Below, piece after piece: positions 31,123 through 39,168 of a stretch of 64,000 bases of DNA (its first letter is position 1; each line of letters opens with the position of its first letter). The notes beneath the pieces were generated by a model. That model was not told where the DNA came from. It searched no databases and saw nothing but the letters and a program-made list of their open reading frames with translations. Source of the DNA: Nocardioides sp. Root122 (lineage in GTDB: Bacteria; Actinomycetota; Actinomycetes; Propionibacteriales; Nocardioidaceae); assembly GCF_001425025.1 (NCBI RefSeq), contig NZ_LMDE01000009.1:341479-405478 (forward strand). Direction: 5' to 3'. The translations under genes and the position numbers were made by a program.

Positions 31123-31773
31123 ATGCGTGAGGCTTTCCATGACCAGCTCGACGGCATCTTCGCCGACCTCTCCGAGATCTGCGGGCAGGTCGAGGTCGCC
31201 GTACGAGAGGCCACCAAGGCACTGATGACCGGCGACGTGCACACCGCCGACCAGGTCATCAGTGACGACGCGGCGATCGACGCCGCCCGGGAGCGGGTCG
31301 ACGACACGTCGTTCGCCCTGCTGTCGCTGCAGCAGCCGGTCGCCGGCGACCTGCGGATGATCGTGTCCGCGCTCCGGATGGTCAGTGAGCTCGAGCGGAT
31401 GGGCGACCTGTCGGTCCACGTCGCCAAGATCGCGCGCCTCCGGGTGCCGTCGGTGGCGGTGCCCGACGAGCTTCGCCCGACGATGGAGCAGATGGCCTTC
31501 ACGGCCGAGGACATGGTGCGTCGCGTGCGCAGCATCATCGTGGACCGCGACGTCGAGGCCGCCATCGAGCTCGGCCGCGACGACGAGGTGATGGACCAGC
31601 TGCGCCGCCGCAGCTTCACCGAGCTGCTGTCCACCGACTGGCAGCACGGCGTGGAGGCCGCGGTCGACGTGGCCCTGCTGGGCCGCTACTACGAGCGCAT
31701 CGCCGACCACGCGGTGTCGGTCGCCAACCGCGTCGTCTTCGTGGTCACCGGCGAGGTGCCGGCCCGCGACTGA
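31123..31773 (+). CDS. phoU: Phosphate signalling protein PhoU
   Basis: 216 residues, all-helical, with two PhoU repeats of about 100 residues. Metal-cluster motifs appear in each: SELERMGDLSVHVAKIA (E-x3-D) and LGRYYERIADHAVSVANRV (E-x3-D). It links the Pst importer to SenX3 and represses the phosphate response when phosphate is plentiful. It is divergent from senX3 with a PHO-box-like element between, and converges on gpmA at a bidirectional terminator. Confidence 0.95.
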   Translation: MREAFHDQLDGIFADLSEICGQVEVAVREATKALMTGDVHTADQVISDDAAIDAARERVDDTSFALLSLQQPVAGDLRMIVSALRMVSELERMGDLSVHVAKIARLRVPSVAVPDELRPTMEQMAFTAEDMVRRVRSIIVDRDVEAAIELGRDDEVMDQLRRRSFTELLSTDWQHGVEAAVDVALLGRYYERIADHAVSVANRVVFVVTGEVPARD

Positions 31774-31863
31774 GATCGCCCTCGGCATCCCGGCCGGATT
31801 TCGTCGCGCCCGTCGCGGCTTCGTCCCTCAGCCGCGGGGCTTGCTCAATCTCGATGACCCCAC

Positions 31864-31890
31864 GCGCTGACCGACTCCGTCGGTCAGCGC
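31864..31890. terminator. Bidirectional terminator between phoU and gpmA
   Basis: GCGCTGACCGA (31864-31874), loop CTCCG, TCGGTCAGCGC (31880-31890): a perfect 11-bp stem 3 bp from the gpmA stop. Confidence 0.75.
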
Positions 31891-31893
31891 TGG

Positions 31894-32637
31894 TCATCGA
31901 CCCTGGTTGGCCACGGCCGCCGCGGCCGCGGCGGCGGCCTCGGGGTCGAGGTACTGGCCACCGGCGACGGTGGGCTGCAACGAGTCGTCGAGGCGGTAGA
32001 CCAGCGGCATCCCGGTGGGGATGTTGAGCGCGGCGATGTCCTCGTCGGAGATGCCGTCGAGGTGCTTGACGAGCGCGCGCAGGCTGTTGCCGTGGGCGGC
32101 GACCAGCACGGTCTTCCCGGCCCGGAGGTCGGGCACGATCTCGCCCTCCCAGTAGGGCAGGAAGCGCGCGATGACGTCCTTGAGGCACTCGGTGCGGGGG
32201 AGCTCGTCGCCGAGGTCGGCGTAGCGCGGGTCGCCGGCCTGGGAGTACTCGTCGGAGTCGTCCAGGGGCGGGGGAGGGGTGTCGAAGGAGCGGCGCCAGA
32301 GCATGAACTGCTCCTCGCCGTACTGCTCGAGCGTCTGCTTCTTGTCCTTGCCCTGGAGCGCTCCGTAGTGGCGCTCGTTGAGGCGCCACGAGCGCTTGAC
32401 CGGGATCCAGTGGCGGTCGGCTGCGTCGAGGGCGAGGGCCGCGGTGTTGATGGCGCGGCGCTGCAGCGAGGTGTGCACCACGTCGGGCAGCACGCCGGAC
32501 TCGCGGATCAGCTGGCCCCCGCGGACCGCCTCGCGCTCACCCTTCTCGGTGAGCGCGACGTCGACCCATCCGGTGAACAGGTTCTTGGCGTTCCAGTCGC
32601 TCTCGCCGTGGCGGAGCAGGACCAGCGTGTAGGTCAT
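31894..32637 (-). CDS. gpmA: 2,3-bisphosphoglycerate-dependent phosphoglycerate mutase
   Basis: 247 residues. The phosphohistidine motif [12 protein letters not shown] (about 6-17), [30 protein letters not shown] and the second catalytic His in [17 protein letters not shown] are all intact. It interconverts 3- and 2-phosphoglycerate in glycolysis and gluconeogenesis. The C-terminus has a run of alanines. It overlaps the LpqE-like gene by 4 bp. Its place next to senX3-regX3 matches M. tuberculosis (gpm1-senX3-regX3). Confidence 0.96.
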   Translation of the reverse strand: MTYTLVLLRHGESDWNAKNLFTGWVDVALTEKGEREAVRGGQLIRESGVLPDVVHTSLQRRAINTAALALDAADRHWIPVKRSWRLNERHYGALQGKDKKQTLEQYGEEQFMLWRRSFDTPPPPLDDSDEYSQAGDPRYADLGDELPRTECLKDVIARFLPYWEGEIVPDLRAGKTVLVAAHGNSLRALVKHLDGISDEDIAALNIPTGMPLVYRLDDSLQPTVAGGQYLDPEAAAAAAAAVANQGR

Positions 32638-33107
32638 GACGCGTCCATGCCTTCCCAGTAGCCGGAGTCGTCGGCGACGACGGGGACCTTCATGGTGATC
32701 CGTTCGCCGTTGCCGAAGTCGACCGCCAGGGGGATGAAGTCGCCGGCGCCGAAGTCGCCGTTGAGCACCACGTCGGCGGCCGGGTCGGCGAGGTTGACGA
32801 GGCCGCCGGCCGGGATCGTGATGGGGTCGAAGTCGGCGGCCTCGATCGAGGCGCCCTCGTCGCCCGAGACGCCGGTGAACGACTGCTCGGTGTCGGTGTC
32901 GTTGTTGGACAGCGAGGCCACGAACGTGCCCGAGCCGTCTGTCGCGGACACGACCACTGCGGAGAGGATGTCGACGTCGCCCTCGCGGTTGTTGGCGCCG
33001 CCGGCGGGGGTGTAGTCACGATCGGTGGCGTAGTCGAAGCCGCACGAGGACAGCGGCACGGCGAGCGCGAGGACCGCCGCTGCGGTCGCGAGAGGTCGAA
33101 GCTGCAT
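32634..33107 (-). CDS. LpqE-like lipoprotein
   Basis: 157 residues. Signal peptide with lipobox LSSC (Cys about 22). The mature domain is beta-rich ([57 protein letters not shown]), an all-beta cupredoxin/PCuAC-like appearance. LpqE of mycobacteria stands beside carD; here this gene is also close to carD. Its role is unknown. A TAGGCT -10-like hexamer lies 7 nt before ATG 33107. Its end overlaps the gpmA start, so the two are cotranscribed. Confidence 0.7.
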   Translation of the reverse strand: MQLRPLATAAAVLALAVPLSSCGFDYATDRDYTPAGGANNREGDVDILSAVVVSATDGSGTFVASLSNNDTDTEQSFTGVSGDEGASIEAADFDPITIPAGGLVNLADPAADVVLNGDFGAGDFIPLAVDFGNGERITMKVPVVADDSGYWEGMDAS

Positions 33108-33128
33108 GGCCCACAGCCTAGCGTCGGT

Positions 33129-33827
33129 TCAGGTCAGCCCGACGCTCCGCCCTGCGATGAGGATGCCGACCACGACGAGGGTGGTGAAGACCCCGGCCGC
33201 GACCAGCGCCCGGGGGGTGCCGATGCGCAGCGCGACCAGGAGCGGGAGGGAGCGTTCGCCCTCCTCGTTGTCGGCCACCAGCCCGGGCAGCGCGAGCAGC
33301 ACGTGCACGCCCAGGCCGAGGGCCGCGGCGAGGCAGGTCATCGCCGCGGTGGGCGGCGTCGACGTACCGACCCCGCCCCAGCCGCCGTAGGCCAGGAAGG
33401 CCGGATAGCAGGCGAAGGAGGCCATCCACGGCAGGAACGACAGAGGGCGGGCGTGGAGGATCCAGTCACCCACGGCCGCCACGACCAGCAGCGACAGGTA
33501 CGCCAGTCCCGCACTGCGGCCGTTGGCCACCGCGAGGGGCACCACCAGCAGGACCGCGCAGGTCAGGGCGAACCACACCGTCCCGGGGTCCAGCCGCCCG
33601 GTGCTCAGCGGCTTGTCGGGCCGGTGCCGCTGGTCGCGGCCACGATCGGCGAGGTCGTCGGCCCACCCGAGCACGGACTGGCCGACGAGCACGGTCGCAG
33701 CGACCAGGCCGACCTCACGGAGAGGGCGTCCGGCGACCGCCGCCGCGGTCGCCACCGCAGCCGCGGTGGCGATCGCCTGGCGCGGGTGCGCGGCACGGAA
33801 CAGGAGCAGCGCAGCAGGCGTCGGCAT
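33129..33827 (-). CDS. UbiA-family prenyltransferase
   Basis: 232 residues from ATG 33827, with a CATACT hexamer 7 nt ahead. About eight membrane helices. The first Asp-rich site ADDLADRGRDQRHRP (D-D-x3-R-x2-D with RP) is the prenyl-diphosphate-binding motif; LVADNEEGERSLPLLVALRIG (D-N-E-E-x-E) fills the second. UbiA enzymes attach prenyl chains to aromatic or lipid acceptors. The acceptor is unknown. It is shorter than typical MenA/UbiA (about 290), resembling the SCO3242-like group. Confidence 0.8.
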   Translation of the reverse strand: MPTPAALLLFRAAHPRQAIATAAAVATAAAVAGRPLREVGLVAATVLVGQSVLGWADDLADRGRDQRHRPDKPLSTGRLDPGTVWFALTCAVLLVVPLAVANGRSAGLAYLSLLVVAAVGDWILHARPLSFLPWMASFACYPAFLAYGGWGGVGTSTPPTAAMTCLAAALGLGVHVLLALPGLVADNEEGERSLPLLVALRIGTPRALVAAGVFTTLVVVGILIAGRSVGLT

Positions 33828-33952
33828 GGGCCGCAGTATGTCCCACGGGGCGTCCCAGGACCCGGGGCGCACCACAGGAACCAGCGATCTGTCAAGCCCG
33901 GATGTGGCCTCTGACCTGCGCAAACGCGTCGGGAGCCCATTCGAACCCGTGT

Positions 33953-33958
33953 TAGAAT
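33953..33958 (+). promoter_or_regulatory. carD -10 (TAGAAT)
   Basis: TAGAAT 28 nt before the carD ATG. CATTC (33939-33943) and GAATG (33955-33959) form imperfect arms around it. Confidence 0.5.
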
Positions 33959-33986
33959 GGACACCCTAGGAAGGGGAACTGAACAT

Positions 33987-34472
33987 ATGACTTTCACCGT
34001 TGGCGAAACGGTCGTCTATCCCAATCACGGGGCCGCAGTCATCGAGGACATCGAGATGCGGACGATCAAGGGAGAGGACCGGCAGTACCTCGTTCTCCGG
34101 ATCGTCGCCCAGCAGGACCTGGTCGTCCGGGTGCCGGCCTGCAACCTCGACCTCGTCGGCGTCCGCGACGTCGTCGACAAGGAGGGCCTCGACCGCGTGT
34201 TCGACGTGCTCCGTGCGGCCCACGTCGAGGAGCCGACCAACTGGTCGCGCCGCTACAAGGCCAACCTGGAGAAGCTGCACTCGGGTGACGTCATGAAGGT
34301 CTCCGAGGTCGTCCGCGACCTGTGGCGCCGCGAGCGTGACCGGGGCCTGTCGGCCGGCGAGAAGCGGATGCTGGCCAAGGCGCGCCAGATCCTCGTCTCC
34401 GAGCTGGCCCTGGCGGAGAAGACCAACGAGGACAAGGCCGAGGCCATGCTCGACGAGGTGCTCGCCTCCTGA
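33987..34472 (+). CDS. carD: CarD family transcription factor
   Basis: 161 residues from ATG 33987 behind GGAAGGGG. The N-terminal Tudor-like domain (about 1-55, [20 protein letters not shown]) binds the RNA polymerase beta subunit; the C-terminal helical domain (about 65-161) has the minor-groove tryptophan in [13 protein letters not shown]. CarD stabilises open promoter complexes, important at rRNA promoters in actinobacteria, and its target RpoB is encoded in this window. The carD-ispD-ispF-cysS-rlmB grouping is ancient, though here ispD/ispF are inverted. Confidence 0.95.
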   Translation: MTFTVGETVVYPNHGAAVIEDIEMRTIKGEDRQYLVLRIVAQQDLVVRVPACNLDLVGVRDVVDKEGLDRVFDVLRAAHVEEPTNWSRRYKANLEKLHSGDVMKVSEVVRDLWRRERDRGLSAGEKRMLAKARQILVSELALAEKTNEDKAEAMLDEVLAS

Positions 34473-35056
34473 GCAGCAACGACACCGACCGAGGCCCCTG
34501 GGACGACGATCCCGGGGGCCTCGGTCTCGTTCTGGACGAGGAGCGGGGCTCGCTGCCGTTCACGCTGATCCACGGCGAGGCGCTGGTGGCGTGTGCCGCC
34601 TGGGCCCTGGGCGAGGCAGGCGTCCAGCTGGTCGACGCCACGGTGGCGTGGGAGGACGTCGTCGCCACCGGCGAGGACCTGGTCCTGCACGACTCCCTCT
34701 GCCCGATGACGCCGCCCGCCTTCATCCACGCGTGCCTCGACCGGGCGCGGTCGACGGGCCGCGCGGTGATCGGCGTGCGCCCGGTCACCGACACCGTCAA
34801 GGTCGTCGCAGACCACCTGGTCGGCGCCACCCTCGACCGCGACGCGCTGCTCGCGGTCACCTCACCCCTCGTCATCCCCGCCGGCGTGCTGGCCGAGGTG
34901 CCGGTGCGCCCGCACGTCGACCTGGCCCGGGCGGTGGCCGACCTCGCTGGCGCGGGTCAGCCGATCGAGACGATGGCCGCGCCTCCCGAGGGACGACGCG
35001 TCTCCTCGGCCGAGGACGTCCGGGTCCTCGACGCGCTCACGACCGCCGCGGGCTGA
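34469..35056 (+). CDS. Degenerate IspD-like protein lacking the N-terminal nucleotide-binding loop
   Basis: 195 residues if started at CTG 34469. No ATG, GTG or TTG occurs in frame before GTG 34586, yet sequence related to IspD starts earlier ([20 protein letters not shown]), and GAGGTG stands 8 nt before CTG, which overlaps the carD stop (CTGA). The rest tracks the IspD C-terminal half: [15 protein letters not shown] (for HDAARP), [22 protein letters not shown] and [13 protein letters not shown]. The glycine-rich CTP loop is missing, IspD's conserved Arg is Cys, and the C-terminal Lys is Arg. Enzyme activity is unlikely; a partner or regulatory role is inferred. It converges with the real ispD (20-bp overlap). 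Confidence 0.72.
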   Translation: MSSNDTDRGPWDDDPGGLGLVLDEERGSLPFTLIHGEALVACAAWALGEAGVQLVDATVAWEDVVATGEDLVLHDSLCPMTPPAFIHACLDRARSTGRAVIGVRPVTDTVKVVADHLVGATLDRDALLAVTSPLVIPAGVLAEVPVRPHVDLARAVADLAGAGQPIETMAAPPEGRRVSSAEDVRVLDALTTAAG

Positions 35057-35720
35057 GCTCCGCCGCCAGGGCCACGTCCTCGGGGAACGTCACCTTGAGG
35101 TTGAGCGCGCTGCTCGCCACCGCGGCCACCGCGACGTCGCGGAAGGCGGCCACGCATCCAGCGGTGTCGGTCGCCTCGAAGCCGTCCTCGGCGGCGGCCC
35201 GGTAGGCCGCGAGCAGCTCGGGGGCGCGGAAGGCCTGCGGCGTCTGCACGCCGCCGACGTCCTCGGTCACGGCGGTCAGGTCCGCGTGGAGCAGGTGCGT
35301 CACCGGCGCGACCGGGATGGCGCCGCCGACCTCGCGTGCTGCGGCCACCACCTCGCGCCAGAGCGTCGGGCCCGCCAGCGGCCGAGCGCCGTCGTGCACG
35401 ACCACGACGTCCACCTCGCCCGAGACGATGTCGTCGGCCAGCACGCGGATCGCGGCCCACTCCGACGCGTGCCGGGTGGCGCCGCCGTCCACCACGAGCA
35501 CCTCGCGATCACCCAGGTGGGGCGCGACGGCCTGTTCCACGGCGGTCCGGTCCTCCGGTCGCACGACCAGCACGAGACGTCGTACGTCGTCGAGCGAGAG
35601 GGCGTCGCGCACCGACCAGACCAGCACCGGGACGTCGCCCAGCGGCAGCAGGACCTTGTTGACCTGCGCGCCGACCCGGCTCCCCGACCCGGCCGCGAGG
35701 ATGACGACGGCTGCCGCCAT
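35037..35720 (-). CDS. ispD: 2-C-methyl-D-erythritol 4-phosphate cytidylyltransferase
   Basis: 227 residues from ATG 35720. CTP-binding loop [18 protein letters not shown] (about 5-22), catalytic [10 protein letters not shown] (about 102-111), VQTPQAF (about 156-162) and [13 protein letters not shown] near the end, with the conserved Lys. The enzyme makes CDP-methylerythritol in the MEP isoprenoid pathway. The site that is PVTDT in most IspDs and in its degenerate neighbour reads PVTHL here. Its ATG overlaps the ispF stop (TGATG), so the pair is coupled. Confidence 0.93.
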   Translation of the reverse strand: MAAAVVILAAGSGSRVGAQVNKVLLPLGDVPVLVWSVRDALSLDDVRRLVLVVRPEDRTAVEQAVAPHLGDREVLVVDGGATRHASEWAAIRVLADDIVSGEVDVVVVHDGARPLAGPTLWREVVAAAREVGGAIPVAPVTHLLHADLTAVTEDVGGVQTPQAFRAPELLAAYRAAAEDGFEATDTAGCVAAFRDVAVAAVASSALNLKVTFPEDVALAAELSPRRS

Positions 35721-36217
35721 CAGCGGCTGACCAGCGCGGTGGCGATCGCCGCCACGCCCTCGCCGCGCCCGGTGAGCCCGAGACCGTCGGTGGTGGTCGC
35801 GGAGACGCTCACCGGTGCGCCGACAGCGGCGGACAGCGCGGTGACCGCCTCGTCACGGCGCGGTCCGAGCCGGGGCGCATTGCCGATCACCTGGACGGCG
35901 ACGTTGCCGATCTCCCAGCCGGCGGCGCGCACCCGGCGCGCGGTCTCCGCCAGCAGGCTCGCCCCCGAGGCGCCCGCCCACTCCGGGGCGGAGGTGCCGA
36001 AGTTGCTGCCGAGGTCACCCAGTCCGGTGGCGGAGAAGAGGGCGTCGCACGCGGCATGGGCGGCGACGTCGGCATCCGAGTGCCCCTCGAGCCCGGCCGG
36101 CTCGTCGGGCCACTCCAGCCCGGCCAGGTGCATCGGCACGCCGGGCACCAGCCGGTGGACGTCGGTGCCGATGCCGATGCGAAGGCCGGTGGGCAGTCCG
36201 GTGGCGGCTGAGGTCAC
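35720..36217 (-). CDS. ispF: 2-C-methyl-D-erythritol 2,4-cyclodiphosphate synthase
   Basis: 165 residues from GTG 36217; the longer frame adds 15 unsupported residues. Metal ligands are in [10 protein letters not shown] (Asp and His, about 13-18) and the family motif [17 protein letters not shown] (His) with DLGSNFGTS and [15 protein letters not shown]. It closes CDP-methylerythritol-2-phosphate into the cyclodiphosphate, two steps after IspD. Overlaps ispD by 1 bp. IspE is not in the window. Confidence 0.94.
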   Translation of the reverse strand: MTSAATGLPTGLRIGIGTDVHRLVPGVPMHLAGLEWPDEPAGLEGHSDADVAAHAACDALFSATGLGDLGSNFGTSAPEWAGASGASLLAETARRVRAAGWEIGNVAVQVIGNAPRLGPRRDEAVTALSAAVGAPVSVSATTTDGLGLTGRGEGVAAIATALVSR

Positions 36218-36223
36218 GTCCGC

Positions 36224-36229
36224 ATCATG
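36224..36229 (-). promoter_or_regulatory. Leaderless -10 (CATGAT) for ispF-ispD
   Basis: On the minus strand CATGAT, 6 nt (GCGGAC), GTG 36217. It is 13 bp from the divergent promoter at 36243. Confidence 0.45.
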
Positions 36230-36242
36230 CCCGAGGGGAGGC

Positions 36243-36248
36243 CAGAAT
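36243..36248 (+). promoter_or_regulatory. Leaderless -10 (CAGAAT) for the molybdopterin oxidoreductase
   Basis: CAGAAT, 6 nt (GGTCCA), GTG 36255. Confidence 0.45.
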
Positions 36249-36254
36249 GGTCCA

Positions 36255-37778
36255 GTGACCACTCACCGCCCGCCCTGGGCGCTGGCCGGCGTCCTCGCCG
36301 GTCTCGCCGGGCTCGCCACCAGCTACGCCGCCGCGATGGTGCTCACCATCCGCGAGTCGCCGGTGGTGGCCGTGGCTGAGCTCGTCATCCGGCTCACCCC
36401 CGGCGCGGTCGCCGAGCGCGCGATCTCGGTGCTCGGCCACCTCGACAAGCCGGCCCTGGTCGTCGGCATCGTCGTCCTCCTGCTGGGGTGCTTCGCGGGA
36501 GCTGGAGTCCTGGCCCGCAGGTCGTGGTGGCTGCCGATCACGGTCTGGGCCGCGCTGGCGGGCCTGGGGCTCGTGGCCGTCCTCACCCAGCGGGGCGCGG
36601 ACCCGGTCGACGCCCTGCCCGTGGTGGTGGGGCTGATGACGTGGATCACCGTCCACTCCGCGCTGACCGACGCGCTCCGCCGCGAGCAGCGGCGTCCCGA
36701 CCTCGAGTCCCGCGAGCGCCGCGTCTTCGTGATGGTCGCGGGCGTCGTCGCCGTCGCCTCGCTCGGCATCGCGGTCGCCGGCCGCTTCGTCGGCGCCGGC
36801 CGCCGGCACGTCGAGGTGAGCCGCCGGCTCCTGCGCATCCCGGGCGTCACCCGCCGGCAGGCGCCGGCCGCCACGTCGGTGGGGCTTCCCGGGGTCGCCC
36901 CGTGGCAGACGCCGAACGAGGACTTCTACCTGATCGACACCACCATCGCGAAGCCGACCATCGAGCCCGAGGACTGGTCGCTGCGCATCCACGGCCTGGT
37001 CGAGCGCGAGCTGGAGCTGACCTACTCCGAGCTGGTCGCGCGTCCGAAGACCGAGTCGTGGATCACCCTCGCGTGCGTCAGCAACGAGGTCGGCGGCGGC
37101 CTGGTCGGCAACGCGCGCTGGAGCGGCGTACGCCTGGCCACGCTGCTGTCCGGGCTGGGCATCAGCGAGGAGGCCGACTGCGTGCTGCAGACGTCGCACG
37201 ACGGCTGGACCTGCGCGACGCCCCTGGAGGTGCTCACCGACGAGCGCGACGCGATGCTCGCGGTCGCCATGAACGGCCGCCCGCTGCCGATCGAGCACGG
37301 CTTCCCCGTGCGGACCGTGGTCCCGGGGCTCTACGGCTACGTCTCGGCGACGAAGTGGGTCGTCGACCTCGAGGTGACGACCTTCGCGAAGGCCGTCGGC
37401 TACTGGACCACGAAGGGCTGGTCGGCCGAGGGCCCGGTCAAGATCGCCTCCCGCATCGACGTGCCGCGGTCGGGGGACGACGTCGAGGCGGGCCCGGTCT
37501 CCATCGGCGGGGTCGCCTGGCACCAGCACACCGGCATCGCCGCGGTGGAGGTGCAGGTCGACGGTGGCCCCTGGCAGCGCGCGGAGCTCGGCACGGTCCC
37601 CTCGGTCGACACCTGGGTCCAGTGGGCACTCACCGTCGACCTGCCCGAGGGCGACCACGAGGTGCGCGTACGGGCGGTCGGCCGGGACGGCGACACCCAG
37701 ACCGGCGTCGTGCGCGACCCGGCCCCGGACGGGGCGACCGGGCTGCACACGATCGAGATCAGCGCGAGCCAGTCCTAG
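36255..37778 (+). CDS. Membrane-anchored sulfite-oxidase-family molybdopterin oxidoreductase
   Basis: 507 residues from GTG 36255. The N-terminal 180 residues contain about five membrane helices ([18 protein letters not shown] onward). The molybdopterin domain (about 215-400) starts with [15 protein letters not shown] and has [20 protein letters not shown], whose Cys is the expected Mo ligand, and [15 protein letters not shown]-terminal Mo-co dimerisation domain (about 405-505) includes [21 protein letters not shown]. Oriented this way the catalytic part probably lies outside the membrane. Substrate unknown (sulfite, sulfoxide or other oxyanion). Shares a CTAG stop with the C39 peptidase gene. 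Confidence 0.88.
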   Translation: MTTHRPPWALAGVLAGLAGLATSYAAAMVLTIRESPVVAVAELVIRLTPGAVAERAISVLGHLDKPALVVGIVVLLLGCFAGAGVLARRSWWLPITVWAALAGLGLVAVLTQRGADPVDALPVVVGLMTWITVHSALTDALRREQRRPDLESRERRVFVMVAGVVAVASLGIAVAGRFVGAGRRHVEVSRRLLRIPGVTRRQAPAATSVGLPGVAPWQTPNEDFYLIDTTIAKPTIEPEDWSLRIHGLVERELELTYSELVARPKTESWITLACVSNEVGGGLVGNARWSGVRLATLLSGLGISEEADCVLQTSHDGWTCATPLEVLTDERDAMLAVAMNGRPLPIEHGFPVRTVVPGLYGYVSATKWVVDLEVTTFAKAVGYWTTKGWSAEGPVKIASRIDVPRSGDDVEAGPVSIGGVAWHQHTGIAAVEVQVDGGPWQRAELGTVPSVDTWVQWALTVDLPEGDHEVRVRAVGRDGDTQTGVVRDPAPDGATGLHTIEISASQS

Positions 37779-38977
37779 CTGTTGCGGATGACGTAGGCCG
37801 TGCCGCCCGAGGCCGCGATCCAGATGCGCTCGAGCTGCGCGCGGTCGTAGACGCGGCGTACGTCGGCGTCGGTCGCACCCGCGGGGTCGTTGACCACGAC
37901 GTCGCCGTCGGCCTCGAACCCGACGACCACCAGCAGGTGGCCGTTGCTGGCCGAGATCGGTGCCCCGGTGAGCTGGTTGCGTCCGAATGCGATCGAGATG
38001 ACCAGCGGGACGCCGGCCGCGACGTAGTCCTCGGCCTCGCGCAGGTCGCGCATCCGGGTGACGTAGGAGTCGCCGGCGACGAGGGTCGCGGCGTAGGCGG
38101 TGTTGAAGGCCCAGTTGCCGGTGCCGTCGTAGCCGTGGTCGTAGACCATGCGGGCGGTGTGGTCCACGGCTGCGTCGACGTGGCCCCGTGCGATGCCGCT
38201 CGGGGTGGGAGCGATGCCGTAGTAGGCGAGCACCATCGCGGTCGACGTCGCCGAGCACCAGGCCTCACCGCCGCCGCCCCACTGGGGGTAGTGGCCGGAG
38301 TGCACCATCTGGGAGTACGTCGGCACCGGCAGGACGGTGCCCGCGCCGGGGCCGGGCAGCGACGTCGGCCTCGCCGCCGCGGCGTCCGCGGAGGCGACGG
38401 CGCCGACCCGCTCGAGGCTGACGGCGAGGTCGCTGCCCCGGGGGCGCAGCAGGGTGACCCGCACCTGCCACGCCGCGACCGAGGTGGTGGCGTACCAGGT
38501 GTCGACGCTCACCCGGCCGAGGTCGTCGGCCTGCCCGGAGTACGTCGTGCGCGGGAGCCGCTTGTTGAGGCGGGACCAGTCCGCGACGGTGTCCCACGTG
38601 CCCGTGCTGCCGTCGGCGGCGCGGCCGCGGACCTCGACCCGCACCAGGCTCTTGCCGGGGGTCGTGGCCTCCCACGAGGGGATCAGCGCGGTCGCGGCGA
38701 ACGCCGGCGTGGCCCAGGGCGAGGTCCAGGTGCCGGCGTCGTAGCGGCGACCGGAGACGGTGCGGGTCCGGGGCTTGCGGATCGACACGTCGCCGCGTCC
38801 GAGCTTCAGGCCGCTCCGGGTGCCGGACTTGAGGTCGGCGTAGGTGCTCCAGGAGGTCAGCTCGACCTGCGGCGTCACCCGGGCGCGGGCCGCCGGGGCG
38901 GCGACCGCCGCCTGCGCGTGGGGGAGCAGGAGGCCCACGAGGGCGAGGACGAGAGCGCTGGCGGGACGTCTGAGCAC
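37775..38977 (-). CDS. Secreted C39-like cysteine peptidase
   Basis: 400 residues from GTG 38977, the start that gives a proper signal peptide (VLRRPASALVLALVGLL, cleavage near AQAAVA-A); longer frames add 12 residues. An N-terminal beta-rich region (about 35-215) precedes the Peptidase_C39_2 domain: GGEAWCSATSTAMVLAYYG holds Cys, NGHLLVVVGFE holds His and VVNDPAGA the Asp. It is likely a wall or extracellular processing peptidase. TATCGT 5 nt ahead of the GTG may be its -10. Confidence 0.82.
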   Translation of the reverse strand: MLRRPASALVLALVGLLLPHAQAAVAAPAARARVTPQVELTSWSTYADLKSGTRSGLKLGRGDVSIRKPRTRTVSGRRYDAGTWTSPWATPAFAATALIPSWEATTPGKSLVRVEVRGRAADGSTGTWDTVADWSRLNKRLPRTTYSGQADDLGRVSVDTWYATTSVAAWQVRVTLLRPRGSDLAVSLERVGAVASADAAAARPTSLPGPGAGTVLPVPTYSQMVHSGHYPQWGGGGEAWCSATSTAMVLAYYGIAPTPSGIARGHVDAAVDHTARMVYDHGYDGTGNWAFNTAYAATLVAGDSYVTRMRDLREAEDYVAAGVPLVISIAFGRNQLTGAPISASNGHLLVVVGFEADGDVVVNDPAGATDADVRRVYDRAQLERIWIAASGGTAYVIRNS

Positions 38978-39057
38978 GGACGACGATAACCCGCCCAGAC
39001 CCACCCGTCCCACGAGTCACAGGACTGGGGGCGCCTACGGCCAATGTTCACGAAAAT

Positions 39058-39078
39058 GTCCCCACGGATCGTGGGGAC
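39058..39078 (+). promoter_or_regulatory. Hairpin in the nuclease leader
   Basis: GTCCCCACG (39058-39066), GAT, CGTGGGGAC (39070-39078), followed by CTTTGT. No upstream plus-strand gene reads into it, so it belongs to the leader of the nuclease gene 90 bp later. It is preceded by a single GTTCACGAAAA (39045-39055), half of a PHO-box-like pair. Confidence 0.45.
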
Positions 39079-39168
39079 CTTTGTGGCCACTTGTCAGTCC
39101 TGCCGCTTAGTCTGCGGCTCGGCCGCCAATTCGGGTTGTCCTGCGGCCCTCGATCCAAGGGACCTCCT

